A stretch of DNA of 64,000 nt from Channallabes apus (GCA_030522415.1 CM060107.1:1671347-1735346); one strand, 5' to 3'. Numbered from the stretch's first letter, positions 12,206 to 25,594 are shown. Notes: a model not told the origin generated them from the sequence alone. Numbers and translations: made by a program.

Positions 12206-12763
12206 GTGTATGTTGTCACCGTAACTACGGTGGCTTTGGATCGCTTTGCCACAATGTCCTTTTGTAAAAAAGGGAGACGAGTGTTCAAACCCAAGCCGAA
12301 ACATCCTGTTAAAATTCATGTTTGGGGAGCCATTTCTAGACGTGGACCAGGACCTATTGCCATCTTTGAAGGAATAATGGACAGGTCTTTCTTCGAAGAG
12401 GAGATTATAAAAGGAACCGCTGCCCCATACATTAAGAAAACCTTCGGTATTCATCACCGTTTTTTCCAGGACAATGACCCGAAGCACACTGCTGCAAGAA
12501 AAGTGATCGCTGAAGAGGGAATTAACTGGGTGAAGACACCCGCCGAGTCTCCTGACATGAACCCGATTGAGATGGTGTGGCATGCTCTGAAAGACTATAT
12601 TCGAAAAGAAGCAAAACCGACTATAAAATCCGATTTAATTACTGCCATTGAAAAATTCTGGTTTGAGGTCCTTACAGAAGAGGCATGTAATAATTACATA
12701 AATAGGTTGTTTAAAGTCCTTCCAGTAGTGGTTAAAAATCAGGGTGGACACACAGGAATGTAA
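12206..12763 (+). pseudogene. Tc1-like transposase, N-terminally truncated
   Basis: The 185-codon frame carries the second half of a DD34E transposase. [18 protein letters not shown] is followed by [11 protein letters not shown] (second catalytic Asp) and [15 protein letters not shown] (catalytic Glu). The paired HTH domains and the first Asp are missing, since the frame starts in unrelated sequence. It cannot act alone. The remaining frame has no stops, which is better preserved than the other Tc1 relics here. Confidence 0.8.
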
Positions 12764-13089
12764 ATGAACACTGCATTTATGACCCAAAAAATAAACGCTT
12801 TGAGATGATTTATTTGCCGTATGGTGTGTTTATTTGAATATGTTCAGTAAATTTATGAATTACACTCAAAGTGTCAGCGAAACCGGTTTGCAAATAATTT
12901 GTGTGTGTGTTATGTGAGAGTGGGTTTTTCAAACTTGCAGTAAAACATTTTTGGGGGCAGTTTTTGATTCCCCCTTATCTAAGTACTGTAAAAACTTATA
13001 TAGTCTTGGGTTAAAAAGTCTGCATTTCAACATGCATCCCCCACCTCCAAAGACTAAGCTCCTGTTGGTATAGCTCTTAAGGTCACTGT

Positions 13090-13325
13090 GGCACGCAAAC
13101 CCCCTGACCACAATAAGGTGGCAATCCCTCAGGGGGGGGGAGGTGAAAAATACAAATTAAATAAAATAAATTATCCTTAATCCAGATTTTATCAATCAAC
13201 GACATAATATTTATCTTAGCTGTATGGTCTAATTCTCAAAACCGTTTAACCTAAAGAAAAACATAACACACTATAACTAGAATATTTACAAAACTGAAAG
13301 GTTTTCTTATGAATAATTAAAAAAA
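13090..13325 (+). repeat. Direct repeat, copy 2 of 2
   Basis: Matches 11432-11670 over its whole length with scattered substitutions and small indels, including the GGTGGCAATCCCTCAGGG stretch. Confidence 0.85.
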
Positions 13326-13329
13326 ACAT

Positions 13330-13528
13330 TATAACTCAAAAAGATCATATTATGTTTATATATATATATTTTATAGTAACTGAACAGCTCTCTTCTCTCC
13401 AATCCACTCATACACCACAGTCTCCTATTTCTCTGTGCGCGCGCTGCAGCCTGTGAATGAATACACGCAGCGGAGGTTTTACATATTTAAAACGTAAAAA
13501 GGTGTCTCCATCATAAATAGCCCTGAAT

Positions 13529-13623
<95 letters not shown>

Positions 13624-15671
13624 AAAACATTTTAGGCAGAGACGCCTGCTCGTTTGTTTTAAAACCCCCCAATTCTACCGGAAACCGGTTTGATAACTTC
13701 ACACCTTATGTGAATGAAAGGTGAGATGGGGGAATTACAGTGGGGGTTCTGTGGGTCTCCAAACTCAGAAGGCTACGTGTCAGCCGATAACTGCTCCTTT
13801 GATCTGCTGGTTACAGCGGGGCGCCGACTGCTGATGAGCGTATAGTAGCCTGTACATGCTAGGCGATTTTTAGATTACATTTGAAATTTTAAGGGGTTGA
13901 ATAGAGAACCTACTGTCTTATTTATGTAGTGAAAACACGAAATTAAACTAGATAACATGATCAGAGTTTTAATATTTATATTTAACTAGATGGAAGGCTT
14001 TTCAAGTCACATGGAAAAAAAAATTCTGTTCAGTTCTACAGTTTATCCCAGTTTATTCCATTGTCCAGCCTCAGGACAATGTAATCAATGTAATATGCTG
14101 TTTTCTGGTTAAATTTTTCTGATTGGACCCGTACATAGAAAGTTTATACTGTAAACATACTTTATATTATATAAAAAATAAAAGAATCGCTCAAGTTTGC
14201 TAGCGGATAGCAGAGATTGCACGATATTACAAATATCTATTTTTGTGTCACATACACTTTACTGCATGCTACAAACAAACTCACCCGTAATTGTCAGGTA
14301 AAATCTACTTAATTAAATTAACAATAAAATAAATCAAGTAAAAGTTACATAATTATACTTAATGTACAAATTACTTGATTATTTTAAATAAATCTAAAGT
14401 TAATGCATTGTTGTATCAGCAGGAACCTTGATTTTATGAAATTACTATCATTTTGTTTTGTGAGATTTTCCCTTACTTGGTTTTATCAATTTATATTACT
14501 TCCTATAATAATGTAAACATTGCTAATTTATGTTTTGGAAAGAAACTTAAGTAATTATTTCATCTATATCTTTCATAAATCACACAACTAAAATATAATT
14601 AAACAGTTTATTCACCAACATTACCAAATATTTGTGACATTCACAGTCTAGATCCAAGTTGTCTTTTTAATAAAAGTGCATTCAGCTAAATTTTGCATCC
14701 ATAGAAAAAAACTGCACGGCACCAGGGCCTGAAATACTTGTTTTAAACAAAATTGTGTAAAATAATAAATAAATAAAATACAGGATTCATTTAGAAATAA
14801 AATGCAGCAGAAAATACTTTAAACAAACTGTAGAATAAACGTTAAAACGTAATAGCCCTCTGAAGCAGTGAAGTTGCAACTTTCAAATCAGCACTCTGGA
14901 CTAGTGCACTTAAAAGTATGCCATTGAAACCTTAATGAATGAAAACATTTTAAGCTGAACATGTAAACACAACATGTAAACACTTGTAGTCAAGCCAAAT
15001 CAAATGTTTTAAGATGATAACTTCATCTTTAAAGCTTGCACTTTTGGTGATAGCTTAATCCCATCAAGTTCTAGAAGAACTTTCTGAAAATAGCCTCTCC
15101 TTCAAGGATTATGGATACACCAACCGGTTCTTCCCCTTCAACAGCACGGACGACAAGGATTTTAAGAAGGTGTCACTTCGTCTGTCCCCCTGCATAAAAT
15201 TTACAAGAAAATAAATCATTTATTTTGAGAAGCAAAAAAAATCTGAATTGCTTCAACCTGTGCTGACTTCATTGAGAAAAAAATAATAATAAAAATAAAT
15301 GATAATAAAAAAATGACCATCACTTCATATACTTCATATTGTTAAACTTGGGTTAAATTGCTTTATCTTGCATCAGTAAAACATGGCATGAGATGGCTTT
15401 ACAGTGTCAGGAAATCCTATGATGAATGCTGAGTTTGTATTTAAAAGGGTTAGTCCAAACATGAAAATTCGTTCAATAATTACTCATATTTATATATTCA
15501 TTTGCATTTATATGCTTCTGTCCAATACAACAAACACTATATTCAAGGTATTAATAAATTGTATAATTAATAAGAAAACAATGCTTTACCAGGCAATCAT
15601 CAAAGAGATCCTCTTCAGATTCACGTCTCATCTTTACGCTTTGTTTCTGTGAAAATATTTACATTGTATCA
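13330..15671. other. AT-rich spacer with (TA)n(GA)n microsatellite
   Basis: A (TA)n run (about 13533-13589) joins a (GA)n run (13590-13619). The remainder is AT-rich with no convincing gene. A stretch near 15085-15190 can be read as KDYGYTNRFFPFNSTDDKDF on the plus strand. That could be a small coding remnant, but I do not recognise it. Confidence 0.5.
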
Positions 15672-16646
15672 TTAATTCAATTCAATTCAGTTTTATTTGT
15701 ATAGCGCTTTTAACAATTGACATTGTCTCAAAACAGCTTTACACAATCAAAAGAATTATTTAAGTTTGTATGGAATGTGAATGTGTATGAATCAAAATGT
15801 TCAGATATTCCCTGGCGAGCAAGCCCGAGGGCGACAGTGGCAAGGAAAAACTCCCTGAGACGGTAATAGGAAGAAACCTTGAGAGGAACCAGACTCGACA
15901 GGGAACCCATCCTCATCTGGGTGAAACAGATAGTAGGAAATGATCTGCATTTATACAGTGTTAAGTGTTAGGTTCAGCTATAATATTTGATGATAATTGA
16001 TGTTATAATACTTGATGTTAAAATGGAGTCCAGTAGTTATTCGAGACTCAGATAGACTTGTAGAAAGTTCCAGTCCTGAACTATCGAATTGTCAAGTCCT
16101 CAGAGAAACAGCTGACCACACCAGTCGAGGCCAGAACCATCTTCTAAGTATAGAGAATCATCCCCAGACACCAGACGCATCCTAAAGAGACACACGGGGC
16201 ATCCATGCGATGAGACCTCCAACCAGAAACCGGGCACCAGGATGGATCAGACAGGTCCGGAGGGAAGAGGGAGTCTGGATCACTGGCAGCTCAGGAACCA
16301 CATGTGTAGCTCGACAGAGAGAGAGAGAAAGAGTGAAAGGGGGAGACAGGGGGAGAGAGGAAAGAGAAAGAGGGGGAGGAAGAGAAGAGGAGGAGAGATT
16401 GCAATTAGGTATGGTCACAGTCACAATGTCTAATGTGAATGTATATTTACTGTAGAGTGCAAGCAGGGACTCCGGCAGGACTAACTATGACAGCATGACT
16501 AAAAGGGAGAGCCAGAAGGAAACACAAACATGAGGGCTCCCTGAGATGTAAAGCAAACAATCACCTCACCGTCAACAAACCTGAGTGATCAAATGAGACT
16601 GAGGAAGACAGCATCTAAACATACCAGTTCACCATAATACTCTACG
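15672..16646 (-). mobile_element. L2-group LINE 3' UTR copy
   Basis: This is the reverse complement of the 3' UTR of the element at 27025-31163 (its 30190-31163 part). It includes the purine-rich block (about 16315-16400) and the end that reads TTTGTATAGCGCTTTTAACA. It is 5'-truncated and non-coding. Confidence 0.88.
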
Positions 16647-17211
16647 TTCATTACATAATCTTTTATTCGTACAACTACATTTAGGCCTTTATCCAAAGCA
16701 AATTACAAAAGAGGAAGGCATCAAGCATGTCAAGCAGTGCTACTAACACAAAGTTTCTGACACCGTTAGAAACAGATATTTGCATTTCTGCTTTAATATC
16801 CGTGTTATTTATTGGTGACTTTGACGGTTGTCTGTTACAATATTTTTCTTAAATATTCACCATTCAAATAATTGTTTTATGTAGATAAGTTACAGCAGAA
16901 TTCATAGAAAACAGACAAAATAATGTATTTAGTCTTTCTAAATACCAGAATTGATTTTTATTTTGTTTTACTGTTCAAAAGTAGCAGTTATTCTTCAATG
17001 AATGTTTTCTATAATGAGGATTAACGTCTGCTTTGGAAGAGAGGTCAAATAAACAAATGTTCACAATGGGGAAAAAAAGTTAAATAAAATGCCTTTATTT
17101 CACTTCAGAGACCTATGAAAAAATTAATTCTAGTAAGTATAAAACGCCATGGTCAGTTTTTATCCTATATAATGTACACACATTATATGATAAAAAAAAA
17201 AAGTAGAAAAA
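16647..17211. other. AT-rich spacer, nothing recognised
   Basis: No gene, RNA or repeat family could be supported. Confidence 0.5.
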
Positions 17212-17641
17212 AACAATGATCAGTTCTTATTCAGGACGTCCCATACTATATACACACCACATATGAAACTATTTTACTGCAGCATTTTTCAGATATGGGG
17301 CATTATTACATTTCAAAGGGGTATAAAGACCCCATTTCTAATAAGTGTAAAAGCTAAACTTACCTCGAACACGACAAACTCCAGCTGCAGCCACGCCGTG
17401 TTGTAACCTCTGTGATGATTCCCAACCGACTGATACTGTACACAGCGCGGGCACACACAGCGACTCCAAACATGCATGCGCAGTTTAATGTGCACACATT
17501 TTCGGCTTCAGTAGACACACAATACTTCAGACTGAAACAGAAAAAAAACAATGATCAGTTCTTATTCAGGACGTCCCATACTATATACACACCACATATG
17601 AAACTATTTTACTGCAGCATTTTTCAGATATGGGGCATTCT
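17212..17641. repeat. About 95-bp direct repeats flanking an exon-like unit
   Basis: The block at 17212-17308 (containing CAGTTCTTATTCAGGACGTC) recurs at 17546-17641. Between them lies exon-like unit A (17349-17541). Confidence 0.8.
17349..17541 (-). other. Exon-like unit A: NRF1-like motif and 5' splice site
   Basis: Read on the minus strand, this unit has a GCATGCGCA palindrome (17474-17482, NRF1-like). An open stretch containing GNHHRGYNTAWLQLEFVVFE follows. It ends in a consensus donor GAG/GTAAGT with the last exonic base at 17364. A second copy lies at 18194-18365. I do not recognise the product. It may be a first exon of an unknown gene or part of a repeat. Confidence 0.4.
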
Positions 17642-18193
17642 CTCTGTGTTGTTCATGAAACTACCGTAATCGCTGTAATATGCGCGCGCACTAAAATCAA
17701 TCGCGGCTGGCTTGACCGTGTTTTTCTGAACCGCGGCTGGCTTTACCGCAGTAAATTAGAGCTGCTGTCAATACTGTATGAACATATGTACAGGTTCTTT
17801 ACTCGTAACTCATTAATAAAGTTCGGCTTCAGAAAAAAAAACGTTTATTGCTAGTGCTCTTTTACCATTTAATGCTTTAACACACACGACTCAGTTTGTT
17901 CAGAAATGGCATCTAACTGGCGAGCCTTTGTCTGAACACGCCGTTTTCACTCGGGTTGGGGGTAAGAAACACACATCTCGGTGTATTAATCCGCGCGCTC
18001 GGTTCGTTATTATTTTATTTATTTATTTATTTACCACAGGACCCATGGGGGCTCCGTAGGTTCAGGTTTTTACACGAAAACGGTGTTTTGTGAATCTCCA
18101 CACTATTAAAAACTGAAATTGCTAATTGTACGTCCTGAGATTAAGATGAACATTAATTGGGAGTCATGAAAGCGAGAATCACATCCAAAAAAG

Positions 18194-18365
18194 AAAGCTA
18201 AACTTACCTCGAACACGACAAACTCCAGCTGCAGCCACACCGTGTTGTAACCTCCGTGATGATTCCCAACCGACTGATACACAGCGACTCCAAACACGCA
18301 TGCGCAGTTTAATTTGCACACATTTTCGGCTTCAGTAGACACAAAATACTTCAGACTGAAACACG
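18194..18365 (-). other. Exon-like unit B, duplicate of unit A
   Basis: About 90 percent identical to 17349-17541, lacking a short internal stretch. The GCATGCGCA motif (18298-18306), the open frame GNHHGGYNTVWLQLEFVVFE and the GAG/GTAAGT donor (last exonic base 18208) are all kept. Confidence 0.4.
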
Positions 18366-18469
18366 ACTGCCCCCTACAAGTAATGAAGGGCATGTTCACA
18401 GCTTCCCGCACGCAGCCGCGCAAAGCCACGGCAAGTCACGGGATCCCTTTTCTCGAAACGCAGGTTTTT

Positions 18470-20384
18470 AATGGCGACATCTGTAGAGGTGGACTCTTTC
18501 ATCTCTGGGGCCGAGGTCGCCAAGGTAGTCAAAAAGCTCCGCGGTGGCGGGGCCCCGAGGGTGGATGAGATCCGCCCTGAGTTCCTTAAGGCTCTGGATG
18601 ATGTAGGGCTGTCATGGTTGACACGTCTCTGCAACATTGCATGGACATCGGGGACAGTGCCTCTGGACTGGCAGACCGGGGTGGTGGTCCCCCTCTTCAA
18701 GAAGGGGGACCGGAGAGTGTGTTCCAACTACAGAGGGATCACACTTCTCAGCCTCCCCGGGAAAGTCTATTCAGGGGTCCTGGAAAGGAGGGTCCGTCGG
18801 ATAGTCGAACCTCGGATTCAGGATGAGCAATGTGGTTTTCGTCCGGGTCGTGGAACAGTGGACCAGCTCTTCACCCTTAGCAGGGTCCTGGAGGGGGCAT
18901 GGGAGTTTGCCCAACCAGTCTACATGTGCTTTGTGGACTTGGAGAAGGCATTCGACCGTGTCCCTCGGGGAGTCCTGTGGGGTGTACTCCGGGAGTATGG
19001 GATATCTGATATGGGATATTGTCTGACTGGACAATCATGGACACATTCATACACACTTGCACTAAATATTTATACATCTGGACAATTGCACATGTCACCT
19101 TTCATGCATATTTGCACAACCACTGACACTTTACTTCTATATACATATATACTCTATCTACCATATATTCCTATATTTTGCAATATTTTATTATGCCCTT
19201 ATTGTACAGTTAATTTTACTAGTTAAAATTATTTCTTTAGTATTTCCTTTTTATTGATTATTTATTTTACGTACAAGCTTTTATTTTCTTTTTAAGGTCA
19301 CTGGCGGTCGTATAAGCATTTCACTGCATATTATACTGTGTATGACTGTGTATGTGACAAATAAAATTTGAATTTGATTTGAATTTGATTTGATATCGGA
19401 TTCCCTGTTAAGGGCTGTCCGGTCCCTGTACAACCAGTGTCGGAGCTTGGTCCTGTTTCCGGTGAGAGTAGGACTCCGACAGGGCTGCCCTTTGTCACCG
19501 ATCCTGTTCATAATTTTTATGGACATGATTTCTAGGCGCAGCCAGGGCGTTGAGGGGGTACAGTTTGGTGGGCTCAGGATTGGGTCACTGCTATTTGCAG
19601 ATGATGTTGTTCTGTTGGCCTCATCACCCTGTGACCTACAGCTCTCACTGGATAGGTTCGCAGCCGAGTGTGAAGCGGCTGGGATGAGAATCAGCACCTC
19701 CAAATCTGAGGCCATGGTCCTCAGCCGGAAAAGGGTGGAGTGCCCTCTCAGGGTTGGGAGTGAGATCCTGCCCCAAGTGGAGGAGTTTAAGTATCTCGGG
19801 GTCTTGTTCACGAGTGAAGGTAAAATGGAGCGGGAGATCGACAGGCGGATCGGGTCAGCGTCTGCAGTGATGCGGGCTCTGTATCAGTCCATCGTGGTGA
19901 AGAAGGAGCTGAGCCAAAAGGCAAAGTTCTCAATTTACCGGTCGATCTAAGTTCCTACCCTCACCTATGGTCATGAGCTGTGGGTAGTGACCGAAAGAGC
20001 AAGATCGCGAATACAAGCGGCCGAAATGGGTTTCCTCCGCAGGGTGTCTGGGCTCTCAGAGATAGGGTGAGAAGCTCAGTCATCCGGGAGGGGCTCATTG
20101 TAGAGCCGCTGCTCCTCCGCATCGAGAGGAGCCAGATGAGGTGGCTTGGGCATCTATTTAGAATGCCCCCTGGACGCCTCCCTTGTGCCCCACCGGAAAG
20201 AGACCCCGGGGAAGACCAAGGACAAGCTGGAGGGACTATGTCTCTCGGCTGGCCTGGGAACGCCTTGGGATCCCCCCGGAAGAGCTGGAAGAAGTGGCCA
20301 GGGAGAGGGAAGTCTGGGCATCCCTGCTGAAGCTGCTGCCCCGCGACCCGACCTCGGAAGAAAATGGATGGATGGATGGATGAA
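18470..20384 (+). mobile_element. Rex3-like (RTE) LINE, reverse transcriptase part
   Basis: RT coding starts at 18471. Motifs in order include PEFLKALDDVGLSWLTRL, NYRGITLLSLPGKVYS, FRPGRGTVDQLFTLS and DLEKAFDRVPRG. An insertion at 19011-19391 interrupts the frame. It resumes with VGLRQGCPLSP and LFADDVVLLAS (catalytic AD-D box). A TAA stop at 19948-19950 and frameshifts follow before PPEELEEVARE and the end. The short 3' tail of TGGA/GATG units is typical of Rex3 and RTE elements. The 5' part is missing. The product is dead. Confidence 0.85.
19011..19391 (+). mobile_element. LINE 3'-end insertion inside the Rex3-like RT
   Basis: The insert ends with TGTATGTGACAAATAAAATT and a TTTGA-repeat tail. 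Its flanks are GATATCTGAT (19001-19010) and GATATCGGAT (19392-19401), a 10-bp duplication with one change. Joining the flanks restores the RT frame. The same 3' end recurs at 25708-25900 and more distantly at 33005-33300. Confidence 0.85.
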
Positions 20385-20389
20385 TTAAA

Positions 20390-21199
20390 ATGACCCTGAT
20401 CCGCTCTTTAGGCGATGTTAATCAGATGTTTATACATGTTTTATTAAAACACCTCCTCACATTAGTCTCGCCTGGGGAGCAATTCAGTGTAGAATCGCCA
20501 CTGCCTCAGACCAGCCTGAAAGTTTCCCTGCTGAAAAAACAGCATAGACCAGCACAGCTGGTGACCAGTTTGACCAGCAAATGTTGTGTTTTGGTGCTGG
20601 ATGCTGGTGACAATGTTGTTGTTTTTGTTTGTTTCACACACTATATAGGGATGATGTCAGTTTAGGCCCTAAATATTTGTTGAGTGCGTTTGTGTGTGTG
20701 TGTGTGTTTGACATGTTAGTGTGTGTGAGAGAGACAGAGGTGTGTGTGTTTGTTTGTGGTGTGTGTGTTAGTATGTTTGTGATGCGTGTGTGAGACGTGG
20801 CTTGTTAGTGTGTGTGTGAGAGAGAGATGAGTGTGTGAGTCTTGATGTTTGTGATGTGTGTGCATGCGTGTGTATGTGTATGAGTGTGTGTGTGTGTATG
20901 TGTGTATAATAGGTGCTGGAAAATATGTATCACACTATGATGTCACTGAACATGATGTCACTCAACATAAGGCCACACAGAAAGTTATTAATCACTTTTT
21001 GGCGTATGTTTAAAGCATCGTCACGGCTGACCTGTTTGAGATATCAAAGATCCCTCTAGAATTTTACATCCTCAATGTCTTTAGATCACAGCGCTGCCTG
21101 TTTCTCTGAACAAACTGTGAATCTGTGAAGGAAACAACATTTACAAGACAAAATATGGTCATGGTTGTGAATTCTGTTCTTATTGGGAAAGAGGTGGTT

Positions 21200-21251
<52 letters not shown>

Positions 21252-21350
21252 CCTCTACGACACGATTAGTTTACAATAAACGACATGTGCGTTATGTGAT
21301 ATAATATAATTGAATAGTTTCTGTAACATGTGGTGTACTACATGACATAA
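20390..21350. other. Spacer with long GT-rich and GA microsatellites
   Basis: GT-rich tracts cover about 20690-20910 and 21200-21220, followed by (GA)n to 21247. Near 20515-20610 is a short interspersed repeat rich in GACCAG/CTGGT. No gene was seen. Confidence 0.55.
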
Positions 21351-21354
21351 GTGT

Positions 21355-21560
21355 CATGGGCCAGGGGCCAGGGGTAGCTCAGTGGTTAAGGCATTGGACT
21401 ACGGTTCGGAAGATCCCAGATTCAAACCCCACAACCACCAAGTTGCCACTGTTGGGCCCTTGAGCAAGGCCCTTAACCCTCAACTGCTCAGATGTATAAT
21501 GAGATAAAAATGATAGTCGCTCTGGATAAGAGCGTCTGCCAAATGCCCAAATGTAAGTGT
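21355..21560 (+). mobile_element. tRNA-derived SINE, copy 1
   Basis: The tRNA-like head has an A box (TAGCTCAGTGG) and a B box-like GATTCAAACCC. The body is followed by the tail TCTGGATAAGAGCGTCTGCC. That tail matches the 3' end of the L2-type LINE at 46003-47820. Confidence 0.88.
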
Positions 21561-22401
21561 GATATATATAAATAAAGTGCCATTCTCAAGACACGACCCG
21601 GGGATCACCTGCCTTCAGTGTAGATACTTTAACCATTTCACCACATGGGAAGATGAGTGAACTATTGGCTGAAACCTTCTTTTCACCCCGTCAATGTACA
21701 TGAAGAAAACAACATTTACAAGACTAAAGACAGCCACAAGTGTGAATGTGCGTCTCTTTGTCCACAGGTGTGACTTTACATAGTGTTAATATACGTCTCT
21801 ATACATAGTGACACACAATGTTAAAGAAATAAAAACTCTCTTACTCACTCATGACTCATTACCCATACTTAGCTGAATTATGTATTTATGTAAAACATGC
21901 TGATGCAGCATTATTAACTACTATATAAATATACATTTTCTTCTGACATTTTTAAATGTCTTATATTATCATTTTGAAAGTGTATGAGAGTGACGGAGCG
22001 AGATGACATCCTTGATGAAATGATGAAAAGTATGTAGACAATGCAGTAAATTCCAGTGTCACGGTGTGGGTCTATTAAAGCATAGTGAGTGACGGTACTC
22101 AGACACTGACACTGTATATATCTCCAAGATGACAAGCTGGATTTAATCATGAAAATATGTAGACAAGGCAAGAACTGCAGCTGACTAAAGCAGTCACTGC
22201 TCCCCCTGCTGGGACGATACAGCATTGCAACCAGGTTATTAGAACAGCTGGTATATGCATTTGTTAAGGCTATTTCAGCAGAATGGCTCAATTTGTCCAC
22301 GTTCACCTTGAGGCCTTATATGAGTTACATATATAAACCAACAGACCCAACAGTCATGATTGGATGCATCTGATTCTTTACAATTTAATCATAAATGAAA
22401 T
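21561..22401. other. Spacer, nothing recognised
   Basis: No gene or known repeat family could be supported. Confidence 0.5.
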
Positions 22402-23763
22402 GGGCGTGTTCAAAATAATGTCAGTGTGGAGTTCAATTAGAGAGTTAAATTATTCTGTGAAAAACAGGTGTCAAACAAGTTCCTCTTATTAAAGGATAAA
22501 TGCAGAAAAGGTTGTCCTGTGCATTTCCCTCTTAAAATCAGAGTGAAACGGGTCGTTTCAGACATTATTCAGAACAACAACGTACTTTGATTCAAAAGTT
22601 GATTAGAGATGGAAAAAATATACAAAGAAGTGAAAGATGATTGGCTGCTCTGCTAAAATGATACCAAATGCTTTAAAATGGAGATCAAAACCACAAAGGT
22701 TGGAAGAGAACAGAAAACTACCATTAGAATGGATCAAAGAAGAACAAAATTGGCAAAGACTCAGCCGATGATCAGTTCCAGCATGTCAAAGAACACCAAA
22801 AGTTACCTGTGAGTACTGTTACTATTATACTATTAGAAGACGGCTATGTGAAGTCAAGCTATCAGCAAGAAGCCCCGCAAAGTCCCATTGCTGAAAAAAA
22901 GACACGTGCTGAAGAGGTTAGAGTTCACCAAAGAACACATTGACTGGCCTAAAGAGAAATGGTGCAATATTTTGTGGACTGATGAAAGCAAGATTGTCCT
23001 TTTTGGGTCTAGAGGCCACAGACAGTTTGTCATGTGACCCCCAAACACTGAATTCAAGCCACAGGACACTGTGAAGACAGTGAAGCATGGAGGCACAAGC
23101 ATCATGATATGGGGATGTAGCTTCTCGTGCTATGGGCCTATTTATCACATTTCAGGGATCATGGATCAATTTGAGTACATCAGAATACTTAAAGAGGTCA
23201 TGTTCCCTTATGCCGAAGAGGAAATGCCCTTGAAATGGGTGTTTCAACAAGACGACCCCAAACACACCAATAAGCCGAGCAGCATCTTGGTTCCAGACCA
23301 ACAAGATTAACGTTATGGAGAGTCCAGCCCAATCCCCAGACCTTAATCCAATAGAAAACTTGTGGGCTGACATTAAAAATGCTGTTTCTGAGGCAAAACC
23401 AAGAAATGCAGAGGAATTGTGGCGTGTAGTGCAATTGTCACAGACGTGAAGCAGATCTCAGAAACCTGGTTATACAACTAAATATTAGTTCAAAGATGCA
23501 CATGAAAGATTAAACTTCAAGCATTTTTGTTTAAACGGTAAATTCATCACTTTATAAGGATGAATAATGACACTGCTATTTTTTTTGAACAGATTAATAT
23601 TTGTTTTTCTTCACTTTCTGTAAACTAATAATACATTTTGAACATTTGTCTTTCAGAATAGAACGTGCAGGGAGTCCAATGCATTTATGTGATTTAAATT
23701 AAACATTATATGGATATGGAGCTTTACTCACGTTTTTCAACACTGCTATTATTTTGAACACAA

Positions 23764-23767
<4 letters not shown>
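22402..23767 (+). mobile_element. Tc1-like DNA transposon, decayed
   Basis: Terminal inverted repeats are visible: GTTCAAAATAATGTCAGTGT near 22408 on the left, and on the right near 23740-23759 the reverse complement of GTTCAAAATAATAGCAGTGT. Between them is a frameshifted DD34E transposase. KTVKHGGTSIMIWGC and FQQDDPKHTN appear in one frame, and SPAQSPDLNPIENLWADIK in another (about 23320-23380). The N-terminal HTH half (22500-22950) is full of frame breaks. It is inactive. Confidence 0.88.
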
Positions 23768-23813
<46 letters not shown>

Positions 23814-24474
23814 TCTGTATAAATAACTGACAGTCGTCAATAATTAACACAATTACTTACTATTATAGGTTTCCTCCGTGTACATTTAAGCTTTTTTTCA
23901 ACAGATCCTATCAGTCAAAAAAGTGATTTTGGTAAACATCTCACTGAAGTACTCTGTGATAAACACTACAGTAGGCTTCATCTTAGTATTTGTCATAATC
24001 AAAGCTCCAGTAAATAAGGTCTGCAGGACATGCACAGCAAATATAAGTTCGAAATTGAGGTTTACAAGAGCTGAAGTCAATAAAAAAAAAGTCTAATAGA
24101 ACATTATAAATATGTGTTAACAATCCCAGTCACTTTACACGAGCGAGTCAACAGGAAAGTTAAATATTTAAATGACAGAAGTTTTTATTTCATTGTCCAT
24201 CCAAATCTTGTGTTTATTTGCGTAGTGTTCATGTTGTATTAAATGATAAAACCTTGAATCTTGGATGTTCAAAGGAATATTTGTTGTAAGAAAAAGTAAC
24301 AGACTTTTATTGTAGTGCTGCTACATACTAGTTCTGAATAACTCTGTACTGCTAGAAAATTTGATCTAGAACAATTCAGCTTAATCTTAATTTGATTTAC
24401 AAAATTACTAGAAAATTACTCTAAAATACATACATCTATAAGGCAGGAAATGACTCTTTGACGGACAACATGGG
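23768..24474. other. (TA)n microsatellite and AT-rich spacer
   Basis: A (TA)n run lies at about 23768-23811. The rest is AT-rich with no supported gene up to the H2B stem-loop. Confidence 0.6.
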
Positions 24475-24475
24475 T

Positions 24476-24491
24476 GGCTCTTAAAAGAGCT
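24476..24491 (-). terminator. Histone 3' stem-loop (H2B)
   Basis: On the minus strand this reads AGCTCTTTTAAGAGCC. The outermost pair is weakened, unlike the other three copies. It lies about 30 bases past the H2B stop. Confidence 0.9.
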
Positions 24492-24522
24492 GTTGTGTTG
24501 ATGAAGGCGGCGGTGACGCACT

Positions 24523-24892
<370 letters not shown>

Positions 24893-25594
24893 GGTGCTGT
24901 TACTTCTCGAGGAAACTGAGAAAAGAGTAAATAGCTCTGTCTCGCGGGCCCTCTATGTACAGGCTACATTGTAACTAAGCACAAGCCAAGAACTGATTTT
25001 GATTGGTCCACATTTTCAAAATTCCTCACGTGGAGGACCTCCTACCACCCCAGTCTTCTCCTGTTATGCCTCCACCCGACATTTCAGAGTCGCCGGTTAA
25101 TGTATTTTATATATATATATATTGTAGCGTTTTTCGACGCTAGCAGGGATCTTGGAGTACGAGTGAGCTTACTTGCTCCCCAATGCAAATGGCTGGGGAG
25201 TAGTTTATTAACCTCAGCACAAGCACACATACACAGGTCAAGCACACACATACACATGCCCAACTTGGCCGAAGCCGCTAACCTAAACACATCATCGTTT
25301 ACGATGACGTCACGGCAGTAGCGGCGCCGCAACTAAAATGACACGTGAATAATCCCGCCCACTCTAAAGCGTTACTAACCTGCAGTGGAAGCGCAAAACG
25401 AAGCAAACTGAGCCGAACCGAAGTGAGCTGTACTATGCAGTGGAAAAGAGGCATATGTTTGACCAAACGCCTGTGCTATAGACATATGCTACTTCAATGA
25501 ACATGAAGCATTGTAAAGATCCTGGTGAAACAATGCTTTGCATGTATAATGTCCTAGGTTGAATACCCGGCATTTCCATGAGGTAGCACTGTAG
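24893..25594. other. H2B 5' flank and spacer
   Basis: A CCAAT box on the minus strand comes from GATTGGTCC near 25000, fitting a histone promoter. Beyond it (25130-25450) is a GC-richer stretch with CRE-like ACGATGACGTCAC near 25300. No gene was seen. Confidence 0.45.
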
